A stretch of DNA of 48,667 nucleotides from Pseudomonas sp. CHM02 (GTDB lineage: Bacteria; Pseudomonadota; Gammaproteobacteria; Pseudomonadales; Pseudomonadaceae). The DNA is taken from NCBI RefSeq assembly GCF_000612585.1, contig NZ_JFCA01000050.1:1-48667 (forward strand), read 5' to 3'. Position numbers and translations under genes: made by a program. Below the pieces are notes generated by a model that ran no database searches, had not been told where the DNA came from, and worked only from the letters and a program-made list of their open reading frames with translations. Position 1 is the first letter of the stretch, and every line of letters starts with the position of its first letter. Shown piece after piece: positions 42,964 to 48,667 of the stretch.

Positions 42964-43443
42964 ATGAAGTTCTCCTCGATTCTCTTGTTGTCCCTTGGCC
43001 TGGTCAGTGGCGCAGCCATGGCCGGTGGCACCACCGAAGCCGGTGTGGGCGGCGCATTGGGCGGGGTACTCGGTTCGGTTGTCGGCCAGCAGATCGGCGG
43101 CAATACCGGTTCGGCCATCGGTGCAGCCCTGGGCGGCGCGGGCGGCAGTGCGGTCGGCGCAGACAAGCGCAGCCGTGGCGAAGCAGCCATTGGCGGTGCC
43201 CTGGGCGCAGCCGGCGGTAACGTGGTCGGCCGCAGCATGGGCGGCAACACTGGCAGCCTGATCGGCGCAGCAGCCGGCGGTGGCGCTGGTGGTGCACTGG
43301 GTAACTACATGGGCAACAAGAGCGATGACGAGGACCGTCGTTATCGCGGGCGTGATAACCGGCGTTATGACCGCGATGATCACCGTGGCCGCGGTCATGC
43401 CTATGGGCATCGCAAGAACAAGCATCACTACCGTCACCGGTAA
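42964..43443 (+). CDS. Exported glycine-zipper protein
   Basis: A 159-residue protein with a signal peptide (MKFSSILLLSLGLVSGAAMA, cleavage before GGTTE). A long Gly/Ala-rich region (about 21-118) follows, with two glycine-zipper hairpins (GVGGALGGVLGSVVGQQIGG and AIGGALGAAGGNVVGRSMGG) that are internal duplicates, each followed by NTGS and a second GxxxG run. The tail is strongly basic, rich in Arg, His and Asp. Such proteins are outer-membrane or periplasmic stress-type proteins of unknown role. A clear ribosome site GAGG precedes the ATG. Confidence 0.85.
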   Translation: MKFSSILLLSLGLVSGAAMAGGTTEAGVGGALGGVLGSVVGQQIGGNTGSAIGAALGGAGGSAVGADKRSRGEAAIGGALGAAGGNVVGRSMGGNTGSLIGAAAGGGAGGALGNYMGNKSDDEDRRYRGRDNRRYDRDDHRGRGHAYGHRKNKHHYRHR

Positions 43444-43470
43444 GTCAGTCTTTTAAACATCGCCACATCC

Positions 43471-43506
43471 CAATGTGGGAGCCGCGCTTGCCCGGCTCCC
43501 ACATTG
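43471..43506. repeat. Short REP palindrome between convergent genes
   Basis: CAATGTGGGAGCCG (43471-43484) and CGGCTCCCACATTG (43493-43506) form a perfect 14-bp stem with an 8-base loop. It lies between the convergent glycine-zipper and thioesterase genes and may also act as a terminator. Confidence 0.75.
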
Positions 43507-43530
43507 GTGTTCACCGCATGCCAAAATGCG

Positions 43531-43962
43531 TCAGGCCACCAACCGCTGCAACGCCTCGCGTAACCCGGCCGGAATCTTCACCGGCTGGTTCGACCCCCGA
43601 TCCACAAACACATGCACAAAACGCCCCGCCGCACACGCCTCCTCTTCGCCGGCCTTGAACACCGCCAACTCATATTGCACTGAACTGTTGCCCAACTTGC
43701 CCACCCGCAGGCCGACATCGATGCGCTCGGGAAAGGCGATCGACGCGAAATAATCACACGCCGAACTCACCACAAACCCCACCACGTCACCGTCATGAAT
43801 ATCCAACCCGCCCTCTTCGATCAGGTAGGTGTTCACCGCCGTGTCGAAAAAGCTGTAGTAGGTCACGTTGTTCACATGGCCATACACATCATTGTCGTGC
43901 CAGCGCGTGATGATCGGCTGGAAGTGTAGGTAGTCGGCACGTTGTGGCACTGAATCAGGCAT
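43531..43962 (-). CDS. Acyl-CoA thioesterase, 4HBT hot-dog fold
   Basis: A 143-residue thioesterase of the 4-hydroxybenzoyl-CoA type. The catalytic segment is RWHDNDVYGHVNNVTYYSFFDTA with Asp in the active-site position. The core strands (SACDYFASIAFPERIDVGLRVGKLGNSS) end with the usual FVHVFVD. The start is the ATG at 43962; the longer frame runs into the helicase gene. It lies 22 bases after the RecQ-family gene on the same strand, so the two are likely co-transcribed. The substrate is unknown. Confidence 0.9.
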   Translation of the reverse strand: MPDSVPQRADYLHFQPIITRWHDNDVYGHVNNVTYYSFFDTAVNTYLIEEGGLDIHDGDVVGFVVSSACDYFASIAFPERIDVGLRVGKLGNSSVQYELAVFKAGEEEACAAGRFVHVFVDRGSNQPVKIPAGLREALQRLVA

Positions 43963-43984
43963 CGGGTCATCTCGTGAAAGTGAG

Positions 43985-45922
43985 TTACAGATCAGCCAAA
44001 TGGGTCTGGGCCCATTCGCGTACCTCGGCGTACGGATAATCTTCCAGCACCGCAAAACCCGGAATGCCCCGCGCCTTCAACTTGGTAAACAGCGGCATAC
44101 TGATGCCCCCAAGAAAACGCGTCAGGCGTTCCGCGCCAGGCAGTTGCCCGGTGTGTTCATGATGCCTGTGGATAAAATCACCGCACAGCCCCATGAAGTT
44201 CTTATCCACAAGCGGCGGTAAGCCGGGCGGTGGAGGAAGGTGCGCAACGTGGCCGTGACACACTGAGCAATGCCCGCAACGCTGCGGTGCATTTTCATCG
44301 CCAAAGTACTGCGCCAGGCGCTGCCCCAGGCAGTGTTCGGTGGAAAACAGATCGAGCATGGCGTGAATCCGTGCGACTTCCCCCACCTCGTGCTGCTTGA
44401 AGCCTATGTACAACGCTTCGCTGAGCACCTGTGGGTCAAAGTCGGTATCCAGCAGGCTGTAGACCTCTGTCATCTGCTTGCTTTCCAGCTCGATCAGGCC
44501 CTGCTCCTGGAAGTAATCCAGCGCCTTCACCACCCGACTGCGCTCGGCATTGTGCTGTTGATAAAGCGCGTCGAAATCCACCGTTGCCCAGGTCTTCGCC
44601 CGCTTGCACACCTGGACAATCGCCGCGACAAACTGCTGTCGCTCGCCGGAAAAACGCGCCAGCAACGCCTCGGGCTCGATCAGGTATTTGAAACGGTACT
44701 CGGCGTAGAACGCGTAGCGCGGCGCGATCACGCCCTTGAGCTCCAACTGCACCAGCAGCGTCTTCAAGGGCAGCTCGCGGATGTTGCTGTGGTCCGACAG
44801 CGACCTCAGCAGGAACTCCCACTGCCCCTCACTGCGCGCCGCCTGCAACTCCTCCAGCACGCGGAGGATACCCGCCTGCTCGGGCGTGTCGCCGTACACA
44901 AAGTTTTCCAACACATTGAGGCTGTCGCGATTGGCCAATACCAGGCAGTCGGACGGCTGCCCGTCCCGTCCCGCGCGGCCGATTTCCTGGCTGTAGTTCT
45001 CGATGGACTTGGGCAGGTCGAAGTGCACGACGTTGCGGATGTCACTCTTGTCGATCCCCATGCCAAACGCGATAGTCGCGACAATGCAATTGGAGCGCCC
45101 GCCCATGAAGCGCTGCTGGATGCCCTCGCGTTTATCGTGGGGCAAGCCGGCGTGGTAAGCCTCGGCCTGGATGCCGTTGCGGTTCAGGTGCTCGGCAATC
45201 TGCTCGGCGGTTTTCTGCAGGGTGACGTAGACGATGCTCGGCTGATTGGCGCGCTCGCTCATCCATTGGACCAGGCGCCGACGTTTATCCGTACCGCTCA
45301 CCGGCTCGACCAACAGGTTGAGGTTGGGCCGGTAGAAGCCCGTGGTGACCACATCGTCCGGCGCAATGGCGAACTTGGCCTGCATGTCGGCAATCACCTT
45401 GGGCGTCGCTGTAGCCGTCAGCAACAGCGCTTGTGGGATGTTGAACTGACGTTGGTAGTCCGGCAGCTTCAAATAGTCCGGACGGAAGTTGTGCCCCCAC
45501 TCGGAGATGCAGTGCGCCTCGTCCACCACCAGCAACGAAATGCGCACGCTTTGCAGGAAATTGCGGAAGCGCTCGTTCTTCAGGCGCTCCACCGAAATCA
45601 TCAGGATCTTCAACTCGCCCGAACGCGCACGGGCCATCACCTGATTGGCCTCATCGCGCCCCTGGGCCGAATCGATACTGCCCGCCGATATGCCGTGGCG
45701 CTGCAAGAAGCCGAGCTGGTCCTGCATCAACGCCAGCAGCGGCGACACCACCAGCGTCAGGTGCGGCAGCAACACCGCTGACAGCTGGTAACACAGGGAC
45801 TTGCCCGACCCGGTGGGGAAAATGGCCGCGGCCGAACGACCGGCCAGCACGGCGCTGACCGTTTCTTCCTGGCCCAAACGAAACTGTGGGTAACCAAAGA
45901 CCTGCTGGAGGGTATCGTGCAT
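43985..45922 (-). CDS. RecQ-family ATP-dependent DNA helicase
   Basis: A 645-residue superfamily 2 helicase. Motif 0 is FRLGQEETV, motif I FPTGSGKSLCYQ, motif II VVDEAHCISEWGHNFRPDY, motif III LTATATP, motif IV IVYVTLQKTAE, motif V IATIAFGMGIDKSDIRNVVH and motif VI SYSQEIGRAGRDG-like (NYSQEIGRAGRDG). A winged-helix-type region follows, then a zinc-type cluster (CLGQ...CGHCSVC, about 545-570). The C-terminus lacks a clear classic HRDC domain, so this may be a second RecQ-like paralogue rather than the orthologue of E. coli RecQ. It is involved in DNA unwinding in repair. The ribosome site GGAG precedes the ATG. Confidence 0.88.
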   Translation of the reverse strand: MHDTLQQVFGYPQFRLGQEETVSAVLAGRSAAAIFPTGSGKSLCYQLSAVLLPHLTLVVSPLLALMQDQLGFLQRHGISAGSIDSAQGRDEANQVMARARSGELKILMISVERLKNERFRNFLQSVRISLLVVDEAHCISEWGHNFRPDYLKLPDYQRQFNIPQALLLTATATPKVIADMQAKFAIAPDDVVTTGFYRPNLNLLVEPVSGTDKRRRLVQWMSERANQPSIVYVTLQKTAEQIAEHLNRNGIQAEAYHAGLPHDKREGIQQRFMGGRSNCIVATIAFGMGIDKSDIRNVVHFDLPKSIENYSQEIGRAGRDGQPSDCLVLANRDSLNVLENFVYGDTPEQAGILRVLEELQAARSEGQWEFLLRSLSDHSNIRELPLKTLLVQLELKGVIAPRYAFYAEYRFKYLIEPEALLARFSGERQQFVAAIVQVCKRAKTWATVDFDALYQQHNAERSRVVKALDYFQEQGLIELESKQMTEVYSLLDTDFDPQVLSEALYIGFKQHEVGEVARIHAMLDLFSTEHCLGQRLAQYFGDENAPQRCGHCSVCHGHVAHLPPPPGLPPLVDKNFMGLCGDFIHRHHEHTGQLPGAERLTRFLGGISMPLFTKLKARGIPGFAVLEDYPYAEVREWAQTHLADL

Positions 45923-46094
45923 AAGCTGTCACTCCATTGACCGCTGAATTGGCTCGAAAACATAGCCCGGGAATCTCAGCGAATCGAGAAAGGTCGCAAG
46001 GAAAAAAGAGACAGGATGATACACAGGGCGGGGGGGTGGCCTAGGGCCGAAGTGGGAGCATTCCGAGGTAGTTGCGGGAAACACGCAAACCCAA

Positions 46095-46120
46095 ATGTGG
46101 GAGCAAGCCTGCTCCCACAT
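46095..46120. repeat. Short REP palindrome
   Basis: ATGTGGGAGCA (46095-46105) and TGCTCCCACAT (46110-46120) form a perfect 11-bp stem with an AGCC loop. It lies 40 bases after the end of the YfaP/TPR gene on the minus strand and may also stop its transcript, although no T-run follows. Confidence 0.7.
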
Positions 46121-46160
46121 GCCTAGAGCGGTACTGCTTTAGCGCCGCACGGCGGATAAA

Positions 46161-47336
46161 TCAGCGATTCTGCACGCGCTCGATCGCCGTGTCGTAGACC
46201 GGGTTGGCCTTCTGCTCCTTCGCCAACTGGTAGTGACGCAACGCATCGGCAAACTGCCCGGCCGCTTCGTAGATCCGCGCAATGTTGTAGTAGGCACCCG
46301 CACGTACCGTCGCAGCGTTCGCACCGGTCGCCAGGGCGATGGCCTTGCGGTTGGCCCAGATGGATTCGGCGGTATTGCCGGCCTTCTGATAAGCCAGGCC
46401 CAGGTTGCCGTAGGCCTTGCCGAAGCCATTGTCCAGCTCGATAGCCTGGCGGAACAGGTCAATGGCCTGGTCCAGCTTGCCAGCCTGGTAGGCCGCTTCG
46501 CCTTGCAGGTTCAGACGCTTCGCATCGGCCTGTACGGAAGAGCTGACCGCCACGGCCGAGATCGCAACGCTGTCATCCAGCAACGGCTTGACTTCGTTGA
46601 GCACATTCGCGGCATTCACGGTCACACCACTGAAGGTGTTGATGTCTTGGAAATCGCCGCTGCCAGTCATGCGGAACACGGTCCACAGGTTGCCGCTGCG
46701 GTTTTTCGGCACGTAGTAAGTGCGTACCAGCGATTGGCCCATATACACGAATACCTTGGCTTCGCTGTCGGACAGCTGGCGTGAGGTTGGATTGCCGCCA
46801 TTGCTGTAGTCATGCACGGCGTAGACGTAGCTTTCGCCGTAGTGTTTTTTCTGCAGGGTGATGGTTTCCGGGCCGTAGCTGTCGGTGTCATCCACATCCA
46901 GCTCGGCGTCGGTACCGCGCTTGTTCTCGAAGTAAATGTTATTGCCAGGGAAAATCATGTGGGAATCGAGGTCACGCGGCGTCTTGCCCCAAGTCAGCAC
47001 CACACGCAGGCCGTCGAGGTTTTCCATCACCGGGCTGATGGCATACGTCATGCCCGCGCACGGACACTTCACCACCAGGTTGGAATAGCCCGGCTTCTTG
47101 ATGATCAGCAGATTGCTGGCATCATCTGCCGCTTCGCTGGTGAGGGTTACCTGGCCCTGGGCGTTGGTGCGACCCACTACGTTCTGCGCACCATTGCGCT
47201 GCAGCAACACTTCAGCGTCAGCAATCTTCTGGTCCTTGACCACCGCACTGAGCACTTCAATCGGCAATTGCGCGGCCTGGACTGAAAACGCTACCGCACA
47301 CAATGACATCGCCGAGGCGACACGAAGCAAACCCAT
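46161..47336 (-). CDS. Exported YfaP-like (DUF2135) protein with TPR repeats
   Basis: A 391-residue protein. A signal peptide (MGLLRVASAMSLCAVAFSVQA, cleavage before AQLP) leads into a carboxypeptidase-regulatory-like beta domain (about 22-100). A YfaP/DUF2135 domain follows (about 105-240), with LRVVLTWGKTPRDLDSHMIF and DVDDTDSYGPETITL. Three or so tetratricopeptide repeats follow at about 275-380 (AAYQAGKLDQAIDLFRQAIE, AYGNLGLAYQKAGNTAESIW, YYNIARIYEAAGQFADALRH). It is probably periplasmic. The family function is unknown. It stands alone with its own upstream region. Confidence 0.85.
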   Translation of the reverse strand: MGLLRVASAMSLCAVAFSVQAAQLPIEVLSAVVKDQKIADAEVLLQRNGAQNVVGRTNAQGQVTLTSEAADDASNLLIIKKPGYSNLVVKCPCAGMTYAISPVMENLDGLRVVLTWGKTPRDLDSHMIFPGNNIYFENKRGTDAELDVDDTDSYGPETITLQKKHYGESYVYAVHDYSNGGNPTSRQLSDSEAKVFVYMGQSLVRTYYVPKNRSGNLWTVFRMTGSGDFQDINTFSGVTVNAANVLNEVKPLLDDSVAISAVAVSSSVQADAKRLNLQGEAAYQAGKLDQAIDLFRQAIELDNGFGKAYGNLGLAYQKAGNTAESIWANRKAIALATGANAATVRAGAYYNIARIYEAAGQFADALRHYQLAKEQKANPVYDTAIERVQNR

Positions 47337-47511
47337 GCTTAACTCCCTTTAAGTGATGGGCGGAATCGCCCTACAAGATTTTGCGGTGAAACATACGCTG
47401 AATTCAGGTCGTCGGCTGATTTTTTGTACAAAATGTGACGTGGTTTTTATCCAGCCTGCCCGCTGAAGCATTGCGCTACAATCAAGTCTTGCCACCCAGG
47501 AGTACGCTGCG

Positions 47512-47682
47512 ATGAGCGAACTGACGTTTGAGCAAAAACAGGATCACTACCACAAGATCCGCCGCTCCAATTACCTGGCCAGCCTGCGCCTGGAAGGGTT
47601 CGACACCCAACCGGCCGACGTCGACAAACCCTTGCCGACCCGCGAAGCTGTCCTTGCCAAATACCGCAACACCCCACGCTGA
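47512..47682 (+). CDS. yhfG: YhfG/AntF-type antitoxin of the Fic toxin
   Basis: A 56-residue protein. It carries SLRLEG at residues 24-29, a perfect match to the inhibitory-helix motif (S/T)xxxE(G/N) by which small antitoxins block ATP binding in Fic enzymes. The rest (MSELTFEQKQDHYHKIRRSN, then PLPTREAVLAKYR) is as in the YhfG family; the P. fluorescens counterpart is known as AntF. A ribosome site AGGAG precedes the ATG. The stop overlaps the fic start (TGATG), so translation is coupled and the antitoxin is made first. Confidence 0.88.
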   Translation: MSELTFEQKQDHYHKIRRSNYLASLRLEGFDTQPADVDKPLPTREAVLAKYRNTPR

Positions 47683-48281
47683 TGCTCGATAAATACGGGG
47701 TGGGCCAGGATCCGTACTGCTATCCCGGTAGCAGTGTCCTGCGCAACCGCCTCGATTTGCTCGATGAAACACGCCTGCACCAGGCCGAGCGGGAATTATC
47801 CGAAATTGCCGTAGGCAACCTCCCGCTCTTCCCGCCGCCCTACGACCTTGCCCGCCTGCAACATATCCACCACACCCTGTTCAGCGATGTCTACGAGTGG
47901 GCCGGTGAGTTGCGCAGCGTCAACATCCAGAAAGGCGACACCCTGTTCTGCACCCCGGAACGCATCCCGCCGGAAGCGGCGAAAATCATCCGGCACATGG
48001 AAGAAGCGAACTGGTATGTCGGCGCGAGCCAGGCCGCGCTCGTCACACAGATTGCCGAAGCCTATGGCGACCTCAACGTCATCCACCCCTTCCGCGAAGG
48101 CAATGGCCGGGCCCAGCGGATTTTATTCGAACAGATCATCGTGAATGCAGGGTTCTCGGTGAACTGGTGGCTGGTGAAACACGCGGCATGGATACCCGCG
48201 AATATCGATGCGGTGGCGTGTGATTATCGGGGGTTGGAGGCGATTTTTGAGCGGTGCGTCAGTAGGCCTGTCGGTGCCTGA
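47682..48281 (+). CDS. fic: Fic-family AMPylating toxin
   Basis: A 199-residue Fic protein. The complete catalytic loop HPFREGNGR is at residues 135-143, with catalytic His135. The upstream flap and helix (DVYEWAGELRSVNIQKGDTLFC) are typical of class I Fic toxins related to E. coli Fic and P. fluorescens Fic-1. Such enzymes transfer AMP to target proteins, for example DNA gyrase, and arrest growth unless the antitoxin helix is bound. No inhibitory (S/T)xxxE(G/N) motif is evident within the toxin, in line with a separate antitoxin encoded one codon upstream. Confidence 0.92.
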   Translation: MLDKYGVGQDPYCYPGSSVLRNRLDLLDETRLHQAERELSEIAVGNLPLFPPPYDLARLQHIHHTLFSDVYEWAGELRSVNIQKGDTLFCTPERIPPEAAKIIRHMEEANWYVGASQAALVTQIAEAYGDLNVIHPFREGNGRAQRILFEQIIVNAGFSVNWWLVKHAAWIPANIDAVACDYRGLEAIFERCVSRPVGA

Positions 48282-48327
48282 TCGGACCCTGCACAGTTGA
48301 ACCGTCTGTTTATTGCCCGAGAACTAA

Positions 48328-48525
48328 ATCACTTCAAAGGTTCGCTCCGTCGCTGCCACGGACTTGCTGGAAACCTTCTCCTGCCTGACCTTCGAACACG
48401 CCGACCTCAAAGACATCTCCCCCATCACCAACGCCCTGTACCTGCTCGTCCAGGACGGCTGTAATTTGCCGGAAGCCGCGCAGCACGTTCAGATGCAACC
48501 TCAACAGCCGTACAACCTTTTGTAG
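48328..48525 (+). pseudogene. Unrecognised ORF fragment without a start codon
   Basis: After an in-frame TAA at 48325 the frame stays open for 65 codons to a TAG at 48523. It contains a plausible helical stretch (LLETFSCLTFEHADLKD, then ITNALYLLVQDGCNLPEAA) that looks like coding sequence, but has no ATG or GTG with a ribosome site in a sensible place. It is probably the 3' end of a small Pseudomonas gene whose 5' part has been lost. I do not recognise the family with confidence. Confidence 0.3.
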
Positions 48526-48621
48526 GAGCGGGCTTGAACTGCGAAGATCGTCAACGATGACGCGGTAAATCTGGAAAACTGCGGCGTCCTTGAGTTCTTC
48601 GCGAGCAAGCTCGCTCCTACA
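48521..48621. repeat. REP-type inverted pair at the window end
   Basis: TGTAGGAGCGGGCTTG (48521-48536) and CAAGCTCGCTCCTACA (48606-48621) are inverted copies with one mismatch. This TGTAGGAGCG variant differs from the TGTGGGAGC type seen elsewhere in the window. Confidence 0.7.
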
Positions 48622-48667
48622 CCTGAACGCTTTAACAACCGAAAATCACTGCCAAGCCAAAAACCCC

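Larger units (their letters stand above)
48282..48667. other. Region after fic: ORF remnant and REP pair
   Basis: These 386 bases contain no complete gene. They hold the open fragment at 48328-48525 and a REP-type inverted pair at 48521-48621. The last 46 bases show nothing recognisable. Confidence 0.5.

Noticed and set aside
35459..43506. Possible CRISPR array from repeated GTGGGAGC/GGGCTTGC motifs
   Set aside because: The motifs are scattered, inverted and intergenic, without regular spacing or spacers. They are REP elements.
46024..46040. G7 run upstream of the RecQ-family gene as a phase-variation tract
   Set aside because: It is intergenic, more than 100 bases from the start codon and not near a visible promoter element, so I see no support for a regulatory role.

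Overview
The window looks like chromosomal DNA from a member of the Pseudomonas fluorescens group. The DNA is GC-rich. It carries a pel operon headed by pelX, an OprD-family porin, the block rml-dctBD followed by cysQ-nudE-yrfG-lysM-LysR-fdhD-ydeP as in other pseudomonads, and many REP-type palindromes built on GTGGGAGC / GGGCTTGC. No rRNA, tRNA, CRISPR array, phage or insertion sequence was seen.

Region by region. (1) 1-81 is the tail of an unidentified gene. (2) 231-13367, all on the minus strand, is a complete Pel exopolysaccharide operon, pelX-pelA-pelB-pelC-pelD-pelE-pelF-pelG. Most of its genes overlap or abut. A strong intrinsic terminator closes it, and the leader contains two sites resembling the FleQ box. 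(3) 13935-15433 is a divergent pair: a small membrane protein and an AraC-type regulator. (4) 15517-19465 is an iron-uptake surface-signalling module (FecI-type sigma factor, FecR-type anti-sigma, TonB receptor with an STN domain), followed by a decayed short-chain dehydrogenase fragment. (5) 19680-23459 holds an OprD-family porin with an unusual leader, divergent from a second, Fur-box-associated TonB receptor. A 72-codon unknown gene follows on the minus strand. (6) 24069-28206 holds agmatine deiminase and a very large kinase / M23-like / aminotransferase fusion. (7) 28358-31720 is the dTDP-L-rhamnose operon in the order rmlB-A-C-D. (8) 31757-35429 holds dctB-dctD (C4-dicarboxylate sensing, sigma-54 activator) and a thioesterase-like gene. 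(9) 35554-39298 holds cysQ-nudE, yrfG, a BON-LysM protein and a LysR regulator. (10) 39396-42580 is fdhD plus a YdeP-type molybdopterin oxidoreductase, preceded by a nested palindrome. (11) 42964-47336 holds a glycine-zipper protein, a RecQ-family helicase with an acyl-CoA thioesterase, and a YfaP/TPR protein. (12) 47512-48281 is a Fic toxin with its very small YhfG/AntF antitoxin, followed by an unrecognised ORF remnant and a REP pair.

How they work together. PelX should supply UDP-GalNAc. PelF polymerises it under control of c-di-GMP bound to PelD, inside the PelDEFG inner-membrane complex. PelA deacetylates and trims the polymer, and PelB/PelC export it. The rml genes supply dTDP-rhamnose for LPS or rhamnolipid-type glycans. 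The two TonB receptors and the FecI/FecR pair serve ferric-siderophore uptake. FdhD probably sulfurates the molybdenum cofactor of the neighbouring oxidoreductase. All functions are inferred from sequence recognition; no database search was run.
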